NCBI GenBank assembly: GCA_002786855.1
Contig: PCUU01000046.1
Location: forward strand, 1 to 64,000
Length of the DNA: 64,000 nt
From: Cytophagales bacterium CG12_big_fil_rev_8_21_14_0_65_40_12
GTDB taxonomy: Bacteria; Bacteroidota; Bacteroidia; Cytophagales; Cyclobacteriaceae
Direction of reading: 5' to 3'
Shown here: piece by piece, positions 51,411 through 60,064 of the stretch
Layout of the letters: each line of letters begins with the position of its first letter
Numbering within the stretch: the stretch's first letter is position 1
Notes under the pieces: generated by a model
What the model was told of the DNA's origin: nothing
Seen by the model: only the letters and a program-made list of their open reading frames with translations
The model's database searches: none
Made by a program: the position numbers and the translations under genes

Positions 51411-52557
51411 CTCTAACACCAGATTTGGAACCAAAGCAGTGCACGCTGGGGTAAAACCAGATCCAACCACAGGCGCTATTATGACGCCCATTTATCAAAC
51501 ATCTACCTATGTACAGCGTTCGCCAGGCGATCACAAGGGTTTTGAATACTCTAGAACTCAAAACCCAACCCGATTTGCCCTGCAAGACAGCATTGCCGCG
51601 TTGGAAAATGCGAAATACGGATTGTGCTTCGGATCGGGATTGGCAGCAATTGATGCTGTAATCAAGCTATTAAAGCCTGGCGATGAAGTTATAACGGGAG
51701 ATGATCTGTATGGAGGTACGTACAGGATTTTCACTAAAATTTTCGCTAAGTATGGCATCAAGTTCCACTTCATTTCGATGGAGGATGTCACTAACATAGA
51801 AAACTACATTAACACCAACACCAAACTGATTTGGATTGAAACACCAACCAATCCAATGATGAATATCATAGACATCAGAGGTGCCGCTGCCATTGCTCAA
51901 GCGCACAAAATACTTTTAGGGGTGGATAATACCTTTGCTACGCCTTATTTACAGAACCCGCTCGATTTGGGTGCTGATATCGTGATGCATTCGGTTACAA
52001 AATATTTGGGTGGACATTCAGATGTCGTTATGGGAGCTTTAGCCCTGAACAACGATAAGTTGGCAGCTGAATTAGCCTTTATTCAAAACTCATGTGGTGC
52101 GGTCTGTGGTCCTCAAGATGCGTTTTTAGTATTAAGAGGCATTAAAACCCTGCACCTGAGGATGCAAAGGCATTGTGAAAATGGAGAGAAGGTAGCCAAT
52201 TACTTGGCCAATCATCCAAAAGTTGGTAAGGTTTACTGGCCTGGATTTGAAACCCATCCCAATCACGAAATTGCAAAGTCGCAAATGCGAGGTTTCGGAG
52301 GAATGATCTCTTTCGTTTTCAAAGAAGACGATATGCAACAATCTTTCAGGGTGATGGAAAAATTCAAACACTTTGCTTTGGCCGAATCGTTAGGTGGGGT
52401 AGAATCGCTTGCAAATCATCCTGCTACCATGACACACGGGGCGATTCCGAGAGAAGAAAGAATGAAAGTAGGGCTGCTAGATTCTTTGATAAGACTGAGC
52501 GTTGGTATTGAAGATGTAGAAGATTTAATAGAAGATTTAAGGCAAGCCATAGGTTAG
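51400..52557 (+). CDS. cystathionine gamma-synthase/lyase-type PLP enzyme
   Basis: A Cys/Met-metabolism PLP enzyme of 385 aa from the ATG at 51400 (MENNSNTRFGTKAVHAG); an in-frame ATG at 51382 lies within the MscS gene. The PLP lysine is Lys201 in HSVTKYLGGHSDVVMG; SSGLAAI-like FGSGLAAIDAV, YGGTYRI, ETPTNPM and the C-terminal SLGGVESLANHPATMTHG are all present. The sequence fits cystathionine gamma-synthase (MetB) or gamma-lyase; the motifs alone do not decide between them. A terminator follows. Confidence 0.85.
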   Translation: MENNSNTRFGTKAVHAGVKPDPTTGAIMTPIYQTSTYVQRSPGDHKGFEYSRTQNPTRFALQDSIAALENAKYGLCFGSGLAAIDAVIKLLKPGDEVITGDDLYGGTYRIFTKIFAKYGIKFHFISMEDVTNIENYINTNTKLIWIETPTNPMMNIIDIRGAAAIAQAHKILLGVDNTFATPYLQNPLDLGADIVMHSVTKYLGGHSDVVMGALALNNDKLAAELAFIQNSCGAVCGPQDAFLVLRGIKTLHLRMQRHCENGEKVANYLANHPKVGKVYWPGFETHPNHEIAKSQMRGFGGMISFVFKEDDMQQSFRVMEKFKHFALAESLGGVESLANHPATMTHGAIPREERMKVGLLDSLIRLSVGIEDVEDLIEDLRQAIG

Positions 52558-52577
52558 CCAAATTAAATTTTTCATTT

Positions 52578-52604
52578 AAGCCTCGACATGTCGGGGCTTT
52601 TTTG
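52578..52604 (+). terminator. intrinsic terminator after the cystathionine synthase gene
   Basis: AAGCCTCGACATGTCGGGGCTT with one G-T pair forms a tight stem around CGACATGTCG and is followed by six T. Confidence 0.8.
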
Positions 52605-52828
52605 TTGGTAATCATTAATTCAATAGATTATTCTGTTTGAGTTTCCTTTATATGGGTTGAAAAAAATATTATTCTTTTTTTACCATGAATGAGAAACTTT
52701 TATTGAACTTTGTCGTCTGATAGAGAGTAGAGATTAAACGCTTAAAAACAGCTTAGAATCAAGCTTAATAGAAGAACCTAAACACAGTAAAAATAAAAGT
52801 GAAAACACAACAAACAACAATTAGTAAA

Positions 52829-53203
52829 ATGGTCATGAAAGGAGTATTAGAACATCAAAAAATGTGGTCGCTGGTAGTAGCAATAGCACTAGCCGTTTTG
52901 ATCACAGTCTTTGCAGCTTTCAATTCATTCGGGGAAACTTCGAATGATGATTTAAACGATGAGGAAAGAGTAGAAATGGAAATTCTTGAAAGAGCATATG
53001 CTGATGTTCAGGAAGAGCCAATCATTGTAGTGGCAGAAGAGATTCAGAAGATTAAAATCTTTGATGCACAAAATAAACTCGTGGCAGAGACTGCCTTGGC
53101 CAAAGGTGATGTTATCGAGGAGGAGAGTCTTAAAGTTTTATTGAACAAGGCAGACCTCTTGGTCAAATCTGGTAGTATCGCGATTTATCGCATCGCAGAG
53201 TAA
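52829..53203 (+). CDS. small single-pass membrane protein A
   Basis: A protein of 124 aa from the ATG at 52829 (MVMKGVLEHQKMW), or 134 aa from a GTG at 52799. A single membrane helix (LVVAIALAVLITVFAAF) is followed by an acidic linker and a C-terminal domain of about 55 residues (IQKIKIFDAQNKLVAETALAKGD ... SGSIAIYRIAE). The C-terminal domain resembles that of the next gene (VKIFDxxxxLVAE versus VKVYDxxxxLIGE, IYRIAE versus IYKVLE). No known family is recognised. A terminator follows, so each gene is a separate transcript. Confidence 0.6.
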   Translation: MVMKGVLEHQKMWSLVVAIALAVLITVFAAFNSFGETSNDDLNDEERVEMEILERAYADVQEEPIIVVAEEIQKIKIFDAQNKLVAETALAKGDVIEEESLKVLLNKADLLVKSGSIAIYRIAE

Positions 53204-53224
53204 GACTTCAAAATATTCAAATGG

Positions 53225-53252
53225 AAAAGCCACCTACAGGGTGGCTTTTTTG
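53225..53252 (+). terminator. intrinsic terminator after small protein A
   Basis: Arms AAGCCACC (53227-53234) and GGTGGCTT (53240-53247) with a 5-base loop and a following T-run. Confidence 0.8.
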
Positions 53253-53405
53253 TTTTAGGTAATTTTGAAATTCACTTCATATAACGTTGATAATTCTGAT
53301 AAAAATACTTTGGTCAGAATAATAGTAGGAATATTCCTTTAAATACAGTACATTCAGTAGTTTTTGATTTGCAACATAGCAATCGATTCCATACACTTAA
53401 AAAAA

Positions 53406-53418
53406 GGAGGGAAATATG
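53406..53418 (+). promoter_or_regulatory. strong Shine-Dalgarno site of small protein B
   Basis: GGAGG (53406-53410) sits 5 bases before the ATG at 53416, within an A-rich leader. Such a strong site is unusual for this phylum and suggests high translation. Confidence 0.6.
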
Positions 53419-53769
53419 AAACTATCAAATGTACAAAAAGCAATGTCAGCACTCGCTTTCATTGGCTTCACCGCCCTCGTTGCATTCCTTGTAGACCGTT
53501 ACAACACCCCGCCAACAATGAATGAAAATACAGCGCTTGATAAGGAACATCAGGCGATTTTGAACAGGGCCATGAAAGATGCCAATTACAACTTTATTGA
53601 AATAGAAGAGGATGTCCAGGATTTGGTCAAAGTCTATGACAAAAGTGATTATTTGATCGGAGAATACACTTTAGAAGAATTCAGAAAAGTGCAGGCTACT
53701 GCGGGTATGCCTAGGGCCAATTATCTTTCCGACCTTAATAACCTTTATATCTATAAGGTTTTAGAGTAA
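53416..53769 (+). CDS. small single-pass membrane protein B
   Basis: A 117-aa protein with an N-terminal membrane helix or signal (AMSALAFIGFTALVAFLVD) and a C-terminal domain (DVQDLVKVYDKSDYLIGEYTLEEFRK ... LNNLYIYKVLE) that looks distantly related to the previous gene product. The shared pattern is a beta strand VK(I/V)(F/Y)D, a strand L(V/I)(A/G)E, then a terminal IY(R/K) strand. No known family is recognised. A strong ribosome-binding site precedes it and a terminator follows. Confidence 0.6.
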   Translation: MKLSNVQKAMSALAFIGFTALVAFLVDRYNTPPTMNENTALDKEHQAILNRAMKDANYNFIEIEEDVQDLVKVYDKSDYLIGEYTLEEFRKVQATAGMPRANYLSDLNNLYIYKVLE

Positions 53770-53831
53770 TCGAACTGTCCTTTATTCGAAGTTGTTCGTT
53801 CCTCCCAAAATTTGTTCCATTCATGTAAAAT

Positions 53832-53854
53832 AAGAGAGCTTAGCTCTCTTTTTG
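53832..53854 (+). terminator. intrinsic terminator after small protein B
   Basis: AAGAGAGC (53832-53839), loop TTA, GCTCTCTT (53843-53850), then T-rich sequence. Confidence 0.75.
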
Positions 53855-53919
53855 CTTTTGAGTTTTTATCTTTTCAGGTAGAGAATTGCGCTGTTTAGCG
53901 TTCACCAAAAATCACAACT

Positions 53920-56900
53920 ATGAATAAGATAAAAACCACTTTTAATCAATTGGGCTTACTTCTGGTTTTCGTTGCTCTGTTGTTTGCATTTGATGCTCAA
54001 GGACAGAAAAGCAGAAAAAACCAGCAGGCTTCCGCTCCCAAGGAAGACCTTCAGTCCAAAATTTACAACCAAATCAATTGGCGCTCTATAGGGCCGTATC
54101 GAGGAGGTAGGGCTGGTACGGTAACAGGCGTGCCCGGCAAACCAAAACTTTTTTATATGGGTGCTACTGGTGGTGGCGTCTGGAAAACTGAAAATGGAGG
54201 AGAAACTTGGGTCAATATATCCGATGGCTTCTTCGGTGGTTCAATAGGAGCCGTTGCTGTAAGTGAGTCAGATAATAAAATCATCTACGTAGGGCAGGGA
54301 GAAGAAACCGTCCGAGGAAATGTTTCTTCAGGTTTTGAAGGCATGTGGAAATCCACCGATGCAGGTAAAACTTGGACGAACATCGGACTTAAAGATGCAA
54401 TGCATGTTGGCCGAATTAAGATCCACCCCACTAATCCTAATGTGGTTTGGGCTGCGGTAATGGGCGATTTGTTCAAATCATCCGATACAAGGGGCATTTA
54501 TAAATCAACAGATGGAGGTAAAAACTGGAAACGTGTGCTTTTCGCCAATGCCGATGCAGGTGCTGTAGATGTGAGTTATGATCCTAATAACCCTGACTTT
54601 ATGATGGCGAGCACATGGAGGGTAAGAAGAACGCCTTATAGCTTGACTTCTGGCGGAGAAGGTTCTGCTATTTGGAAATCAACAGACGGTGGAGAGACTT
54701 GGAAGAATGTAATTGAAAATCAAGGAATGCCTAAAGGCCCAATTGGGATAAGCGGTGTTTCAATTTCTTCTGTAAACCCAGATCGCGTTTATGCCATTAT
54801 TGAAGCAAATGATGGTGGTGTTTACCGCTCTGATGATGCTGGTGAAACATGGAGAATGATGAATTCTGATCGTGGACTAAGACAAAGAGCATGGTACTAT
54901 TCCAGAATATATGCCGATACTCAAGATGAGAATAAGGTCTATGTCATGAATGTTGGCTATCACACTTCAACGGATGGTGGTAGAACTTTCCGACAAAGAA
55001 ACGCACCACATGGTGACCACCATGATTTATGGATTGCCCCAGAAGACAACAACCGCTTGGTCATTGCTGATGACGGTGGCGCACAAGTTTCATACGATGG
55101 TGGAGATGTATGGTCTACGCCTGATAATCAGCCAACTGCGCAATTCTACAGAGTGGTAACAGACAATCATTTCCCTTATAGAATTTATGGCGCACAACAA
55201 GACAATTCTACTGTTCGGATTGCGCATAGATCTTTTGGGCCATTCATCGGAGAGGATGATTGGGAGTCTACTGCTGGTGGAGAAAGTGCTCATATCGCGC
55301 CAGATCCTTCAAATCCAGAAATTGTATATGGCGGTAGTTATGGCGGATTTTTAACCAGACAAGATCATTCAAAAGGTATTGATAGAAACATCAATGCTTG
55401 GCCAGATAACCCAATGGGACATGGTGCTGAAGATTATAAGTACCGTTTCCAGTGGAACTTCCCTATTTTCTTCTCACCTCACAGTGCAAAGAAGCTTTAT
55501 ACTGCTTCTAATCATTTACACGTCACCTACAACGAAGGCCAAAGCTGGGAGCTAATTAGCCCAGATTTGACAAGGGCAGAGCCAGATAAATTGGGTAAAT
55601 CAGGTGGGCCAATTACCTATGATGATACTTCTGTAGAATACTATGCCACTATTTTTGCTGCTACTGAATCGCCTTATGAAAAGGATTTGATTTGGGCTGG
55701 TTCTGATGATGGTTTGATCCACGTGACAAGAGATGGAGGCAAAAATTGGGAAAACGTGACTTCACCAGATATGCCAAAGTACTTAATGATCAATAGCATC
55801 GATGCCGATCCTTTTGTAAAGGGTGGAGCTTATGTAGCGGGTACTCAGTACAAACTTGGCGACTACCAGCCTTACTTATACAGAACAAAGGATTATGGAA
55901 AAACATGGACGAAAATCACCAATGGTATTCCTAATGATTATTTCACAAGAGTAGTTCGTGCAGATCAAAAACGTGCTGGGTTACTTTATGCTGGTACAGA
56001 GCGTGGAATGTTCATTTCGTTCGATGATGGTGCTTCTTGGAAACCTTTCCAAATGAATTTGCCAATTGTGCCCATTACAGATTTGGCCATAAAAGACGAT
56101 AATTTAATTGCGGCTACGCAAGGACGATCTTTTTGGATTATTGATGACCTGACTTTGCTTCACCAATTGTCAGATGAGGTGGCAAGCAAGCCAGTGCATT
56201 TTTTCAAACCCATGGATGCTTATAGAATTAGTGCAGGCTTCCGATTTGGAAGAAGAGGAGGAAGCAGCTTTGATCCAAGCTTGCTGTATGGTACGAACAA
56301 GGCAGGAGGAGCTGAGATGTATTATAACATGAAAGAAGAGCCTGCCAAGGAAGTAAAGGCAAAGATGGAGGTGTATGACAACTTTGGTAAACTGATTAAA
56401 TCCTATCCGTTGAAGCCTAAAGCTGGCCTTAACTCCTTCAACTGGAACATGATGTACGATGATGCTGAAGGTTTTGAAGGACTGATCATGTGGTCTGCCA
56501 GTTTAAGAGGGCCAATGGCTGCCCCTGGAGAATATACTGCAAAACTTATTGTTGGAGACGAGACGCACGAGCAAAAATTCAAATTGTTGAAAGATCCTCG
56601 TTATGGCTCAACAGACGCTGATTTGCAAGCTCAATTCGATTTCTTGATTAAAGTAAGGGATAAGATGACTGAAACGCACAGAGCGATCAAAGATATTCGT
56701 TCGGCACGTGAGCAAATGAATGATTTGATGGGTAAAATCAAAGGTGATGATCAATACAAAGAAGTGGTTGAAGCTGGCAAGACCTTGCTAGAAAAAATGA
56801 CAACTATTGAAGAAGCCCTTTATCAAACCAAGAACAGATCAGGACAAGATCCATTGAACTTCCCAATTCGATTGAACAATAAACTGGGAGCATTGACAGG

Positions 56901-57084
56901 CGTTGTCGGCAGTGGTCATTATGCACCAACAGCTCAGGCAGAGACGGTGAGAGTGGAACTTACACAACAAATTGATGCTGAGTTGGCCCAGCTTAAAACC
57001 ATTATGGAAAATGATTTGCCAGGATTCAATAATTTGGTAAAACAAAAATCTGTAGATGCCATCGTGATCAAAAAATCGAAATAG
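53920..57084 (+). CDS. exported BNR/sortilin-like beta-propeller protein
   Basis: A 1054-aa exported protein (signal peptide MNKIKTTFNQLGLLLVFVALLFAFDAQGQ). The mature part starts INWRSIGPYRGGRAGTVTGVPGKP and contains many BNR/Asp-box and sortilin-like blades (GGVWKTENGGETWVNI, GMWKSTDAGKTWTNIG, GIYKSTDGGKNWKRV, GVYRSDDAGETWRMM). A C-terminal beta and helical part follows (about 760-1054). Databases call this family glycosyl hydrolase or VPS10-like, but the catalytic function is unproven. It is common in Bacteroidota and may degrade or bind polymers outside the cell. Confidence 0.8.
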   Translation: MNKIKTTFNQLGLLLVFVALLFAFDAQGQKSRKNQQASAPKEDLQSKIYNQINWRSIGPYRGGRAGTVTGVPGKPKLFYMGATGGGVWKTENGGETWVNISDGFFGGSIGAVAVSESDNKIIYVGQGEETVRGNVSSGFEGMWKSTDAGKTWTNIGLKDAMHVGRIKIHPTNPNVVWAAVMGDLFKSSDTRGIYKSTDGGKNWKRVLFANADAGAVDVSYDPNNPDFMMASTWRVRRTPYSLTSGGEGSAIWKSTDGGETWKNVIENQGMPKGPIGISGVSISSVNPDRVYAIIEANDGGVYRSDDAGETWRMMNSDRGLRQRAWYYSRIYADTQDENKVYVMNVGYHTSTDGGRTFRQRNAPHGDHHDLWIAPEDNNRLVIADDGGAQVSYDGGDVWSTPDNQPTAQFYRVVTDNHFPYRIYGAQQDNSTVRIAHRSFGPFIGEDDWESTAGGESAHIAPDPSNPEIVYGGSYGGFLTRQDHSKGIDRNINAWPDNPMGHGAEDYKYRFQWNFPIFFSPHSAKKLYTASNHLHVTYNEGQSWELISPDLTRAEPDKLGKSGGPITYDDTSVEYYATIFAATESPYEKDLIWAGSDDGLIHVTRDGGKNWENVTSPDMPKYLMINSIDADPFVKGGAYVAGTQYKLGDYQPYLYRTKDYGKTWTKITNGIPNDYFTRVVRADQKRAGLLYAGTERGMFISFDDGASWKPFQMNLPIVPITDLAIKDDNLIAATQGRSFWIIDDLTLLHQLSDEVASKPVHFFKPMDAYRISAGFRFGRRGGSSFDPSLLYGTNKAGGAEMYYNMKEEPAKEVKAKMEVYDNFGKLIKSYPLKPKAGLNSFNWNMMYDDAEGFEGLIMWSASLRGPMAAPGEYTAKLIVGDETHEQKFKLLKDPRYGSTDADLQAQFDFLIKVRDKMTETHRAIKDIRSAREQMNDLMGKIKGDDQYKEVVEAGKTLLEKMTTIEEALYQTKNRSGQDPLNFPIRLNNKLGALTGVVGSGHYAPTAQAETVRVELTQQIDAELAQLKTIMENDLPGFNNLVKQKSVDAIVIKKSK

Positions 57085-57107
57085 AAAATCACTAACCTTA
57101 AAAGAAG

Positions 57108-57139
57108 CCGTCTGAAAGCAATTTTCAGACGGTTTTTTT
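57108..57139 (+). terminator. intrinsic terminator after the BNR gene
   Basis: Arms CCGTCTGAAA (57108-57117) and TTTCAGACGG (57123-57132) with a 5-base loop and seven T. Confidence 0.88.
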
Positions 57140-57151
57140 ATGTCCTTCCAT

Positions 57152-57514
57152 CTTCGGACTTCCAGCTCTTAGGCCCTTCGTTCCTCAGGGAAAGAAGGCT
57201 TTTTATCGTTGCCTTTGTGGTAAATGGACAGCTTCCGACTTCGGTCTTCCGACTTCGGACTTCCGACTTCGGTCTTCCCTCTTCCGTCTTCAAATATTTT
57301 TCCCTAACTTCTTAGCCACTAATTATTGAATTTTTAAAAGTAATTTCTCACCCTTACCATAACCTATTACAATGAATCAAACGCGCAGAAACTTCATCAA
57401 GTCATCCTCCCTAGTCGCGCTAGGGATGGGGGCATTCCCTCCTTTTTTATTAGCTACTCAAATGGCATCTCAGAATGATATTGTTAATATGGCTGTGATC
57501 GGTTGTAATGGCAT
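57152..57514. repeat. copy A of a ~360-bp direct repeat
   Basis: This segment is a diverged copy of 58514-58872: promoter-side sequence, a heptad repeat array, and the first 47-48 codons of a Gfo/Idh/MocA gene. Over the 143 coding bases I count 15 differences (about 90% identity), mostly at third codon positions. The KilA-N gene lies between the two copies. Confidence 0.9.
57229..57291. repeat. CTTCNGN heptad array, 9 units
   Basis: Nine heptamers in register: cagcttc, cgacttc, ggtcttc, cgacttc, ggacttc, cgacttc, ggtcttc, cctcttc, cgtcttc. The equivalent array in copy B (58591-58660) has ten units in a different order, so units have been gained, lost or changed. Confidence 0.8.
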
Positions 57515-57518
57515 CTAA
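57372..57518 (+). pseudogene. truncated 5' fragment of a Gfo/Idh/MocA oxidoreductase gene
   Basis: The fragment encodes the Tat signal and first beta strand (MNQTRRNFIKSSSLVALGMG then NMAVIGCNG) and stops at a TAA after 48 residues, where copy B continues with GMGWSNIHSH. Differences to the intact gene at 58730 are mostly silent, so this copy was once a working gene, in this genome or another, before truncation. The breakpoint is 31 bases before the KilA-N gene. Confidence 0.85.
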
Positions 57519-57549
57519 GACTAATGAGCATAGGATGAAGTAAATTAAA

Positions 57550-58368
57550 ATGGCAAAAAATAAAGTAATCATTGTAAAGGGGGTTGAAATAGCGATCCTT
57601 CAAAAAGACACATCTGATTTCATCTCCCTTACCGATATGGTAAAAGGTTTTGGTGATGACACCATGATTTACAGTTGGATGCGAAACCGAAATACTTTAG
57701 AGTTTTTAGGCATTTGGGAAGAAATGAACAACCCTGATTTTAAAGGTAACGAATTCGTAACCTTTAAAACCCAAGCTGGATTAAACAGCTTTAACCTAAC
57801 TCCTAAAAAGTGGATAAACGCCACCAACGCCATAGGCATTATATCTAAGGCGGGAAGGTATGGCGGTGGCACTTTCGCTCACAAAGACCTGGCCTTTGAG
57901 TTTGGCAGTTGGTTAAGCCCCGAATTCAAGTTGTATTTAATTAAAGAATTTCAACGCCTCAAGGAAGATGAAAACGACCGACTAAACCTTACTTGGAATT
58001 TGCACCGTACCCTTAGCAAAATCAATTATCGCATACATACTGATGCTATCAAAGAACATATAATACCCAACACCATTACCAGAGAGCAAGCCAACCTAAT
58101 ATATTCCAATGAAGCCGATGTGCTCAACGTAGCCCTATTTGGAAAAACAGCCAGACAATGGAGAGATGAAAATCCAAATACTGAGGGCAATATAAGAGAC
58201 CATGCTACCATTGAGCAATTATTGGTTTTGGCCAATATAGAAAGTATGAATGCCGAATTTATAAAAATGAACTTAGTCCAAAGCGAACGCTTGCTCAAAC
58301 TCAACCAAATTGCCATAAGCCAATTGAAGAGTATTGTGGGGAATGCGCAGATCAAAAAGCTGAAATAA
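57550..58368 (+). CDS. KilA-N domain protein
   Basis: A 272-aa protein with an N-terminal KilA-N (APSES-like) DNA-binding domain at about residues 20-130: DFISLTDMVKGF, MIYSWMRNRNTLEFLGIWE, GRYGGGTFAHKDLAFEFGSWLSPEFKLYLIKEFQRLKEDE. The C-terminal half is helical. KilA-N domains are typical of phages and mobile genes; chromosomal copies are frequent in Bacteroidota and their role is not known. The gene sits alone between the two copies of a 360-bp repeat, which marks it as an insertion. A run of 7-bp repeats starts 57 bases after its stop. Confidence 0.85.
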   Translation: MAKNKVIIVKGVEIAILQKDTSDFISLTDMVKGFGDDTMIYSWMRNRNTLEFLGIWEEMNNPDFKGNEFVTFKTQAGLNSFNLTPKKWINATNAIGIISKAGRYGGGTFAHKDLAFEFGSWLSPEFKLYLIKEFQRLKEDENDRLNLTWNLHRTLSKINYRIHTDAIKEHIIPNTITREQANLIYSNEADVLNVALFGKTARQWRDENPNTEGNIRDHATIEQLLVLANIESMNAEFIKMNLVQSERLLKLNQIAISQLKSIVGNAQIKKLK

Positions 58369-58425
58369 CGGAACAAAACATTACAATAAATACAATCAGT
58401 GAAATGCTGATAATCCACAAAGCTT

Positions 58426-58530
58426 AGTGCTTCGTAATTCGTAATTCGTAATTCGTGCCTAGTGCCTAGTGCCTAGTGCCTAGTGCTCAGTGCCTCATAC
58501 CTCATACTTCGTGCTTCGGACTTCCAACTC
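58426..58530. repeat. 15-unit degenerate heptad repeat
   Basis: Fifteen units in perfect 7-bp register: agtgctt, three cgtaatt, cgtgcct, three agtgcct, agtgctc, agtgcct, catacct, catactt, cgtgctt, cggactt, ccaactc. The array passes gradually from one unit type to another and runs into copy B of the direct repeat. Confidence 0.85.
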
Positions 58531-58872
58531 TTAGGCCCTTCGTTCCTCAGGGAAAGAAGGCTTTTTATCGTTGCCTTTGTAGTAAATGGACAGCTTCGGA
58601 CTTCCGTCTTCGGACTTCCGACTTCCGACTTCCGACTTCAGTCTTCCCTCTTCCGTCTTCAAATATTTTTCCCTAACTTCTAAGCCGCTAATAATGAATC
58701 GTTTTAACCTTTTCCCACAACCTATTACAATGAATCAAACGCGTAGAAATTTCATCAAATCATCGTCCTTAGTCGCGCTAGGGATGGGGGCATTTCCTTC
58801 GTTTTTATCGGCTGCCCAAATGGCATCACAGAATGATATTGTTAACATGGCCGTGATCGGTTGTAATGGCAT
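58514..58872. repeat. copy B of the ~360-bp direct repeat
   Basis: Matches 57152-57514 and runs on into the intact oxidoreductase gene. The stretch between the heptads and the ATG is locally rearranged (copy A has a different sequence around 57325-57360). Confidence 0.9.
58591..58660. repeat. CTTCNGN heptad array, 10 units
   Basis: Ten heptamers in register (cagcttc, ggacttc, cgtcttc, ggacttc, three cgacttc, agtcttc, cctcttc, cgtcttc), one more than in copy A. The outer units are the same in both copies while inner units vary. Confidence 0.8.
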
Positions 58873-60064
58873 GGGCTGGTCGAATATCCACTCTCATTTA
58901 CAAATGAAAAATGTAAGGTGTATCGCTTTGTGTGATGTGGACGATAGCGTATTGGCAAGGCGCAAAGAAGACTATAAGAAATACAGGGACAATGCAATTA
59001 CGACCTACAAAGACTATCGGAAATTATTAGAGAATAAAGACATTGATGCTGTAATCATCGGGACACCAGATCATTGGCATTGCAAAATCATGGTGGATGC
59101 CCTGGAGGCGGGCAAACATGTTTATGTAGAAAAGCCTTTGGCCAATTCTGTTGAAGAATGTTACATCATGGAGGCGGCTGCTCTCAAGTACAACAAGCAG
59201 GTGGTGCAAGTAGGGCAGTGGCAAAGGAGTGGAACACATTATGCCAAAGCCATTGATATCGTTCAAAGTGGTCAGTTGGGTAATATTCGTTTGGTAAAAG
59301 TTTGGGCCTACCAAGGCTGGATGAAACCAGTCGCAGTTCAACCCGACAGTGCTGCACCGAATGGCGTAGACTATAAAATGTGGTTGGGGCCAGCTAAAAC
59401 AAGGGCCTTTAACCCAAATCGATTCCATTTTAATTTCCGCTGGTATTGGGATTATGCTGGAGGCTTAATGACGGATTGGGGTGTTCATGAGATTGACATC
59501 GCCTTGTATGCCATGAAGGCCAGAGCCCCTAAATCAGTAATGGCCTCGGGAGGTAAATTAGCATATCCTGATGACGCCTCGGAAACGCCTGATACGCTCC
59601 AGGCTGTTTTTGAGTACGAAAAATTCAATATGCTTTGGGAACATGCCACAGGCATTGACAATGGAAATTATGGCAGAAATGAGGGCATTGCCTTTATTGG
59701 AAACAATGGAACACTAGTATTGAATAGGGGAGGCTTTGAGGTAATTGTGGAAGATGAACAAGTTGACGGCCAGCGAAAGACTTTTATGACAGAAATTGCT
59801 CCAGCAACCACAAAGGGCAACTATTTGGATTTCCATACACAGAATTTTATCGCGGCCATCGCCAAAGGTGATCCTTCATTTGCCAAATGCCCGCCATCTT
59901 CAGGAAGTACGGCTGCAATCAATGCGCATATGGGCAATATCGCCTTTAAGACGGGGCGCAAGGTGTATTGGGACGAAGCACAAAAGAATTTTGGAACCGA
60001 TACCGAAGCAAATGGTTTAATAGGCGCTCAATACAACAATGGATGGCAGAAACCGAAAATCTAG
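58730..60064 (+). CDS. Tat-exported Gfo/Idh/MocA-family oxidoreductase
   Basis: A 444-aa NAD(P)-dependent oxidoreductase from the ATG at 58730. I reject the longer frames from 58586 and 58694 because they run through the heptad repeat or add residues before the Tat motif. TRRNFIKSSSLVALGMG is a twin-arginine signal. The Rossmann motif is VIGCNGMGW, followed by CDVDDSVLARR, DAVIIGTPDHWH and EKPLANS (catalytic Lys of the family). The C-terminal domain has WYWDYAGGLMTDWGVHEIDIALYAM. Family members act on sugars or glycosides in the periplasm; the substrate is unknown. Its first 143 bases are duplicated at 57372. Confidence 0.9.
   Translation: MNQTRRNFIKSSSLVALGMGAFPSFLSAAQMASQNDIVNMAVIGCNGMGWSNIHSHLQMKNVRCIALCDVDDSVLARRKEDYKKYRDNAITTYKDYRKLLENKDIDAVIIGTPDHWHCKIMVDALEAGKHVYVEKPLANSVEECYIMEAAALKYNKQVVQVGQWQRSGTHYAKAIDIVQSGQLGNIRLVKVWAYQGWMKPVAVQPDSAAPNGVDYKMWLGPAKTRAFNPNRFHFNFRWYWDYAGGLMTDWGVHEIDIALYAMKARAPKSVMASGGKLAYPDDASETPDTLQAVFEYEKFNMLWEHATGIDNGNYGRNEGIAFIGNNGTLVLNRGGFEVIVEDEQVDGQRKTFMTEIAPATTKGNYLDFHTQNFIAAIAKGDPSFAKCPPSSGSTAAINAHMGNIAFKTGRKVYWDEAQKNFGTDTEANGLIGAQYNNGWQKPKI

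Noticed and set aside
57515-58513. KilA-N unit as a classic transposon with target-site duplication.
   Set aside because: The flanking copies are about 360 bp and 10% diverged, and there is no transposase or terminal inverted repeat, so a transposition duplication does not explain them.
58586-58729. Longer start for the Gfo/Idh/MocA gene.
   Set aside because: The extra residues are read through the heptad repeat (Asp-Phe-Arg-Leu-Pro type) and would place sequence before the Tat motif.
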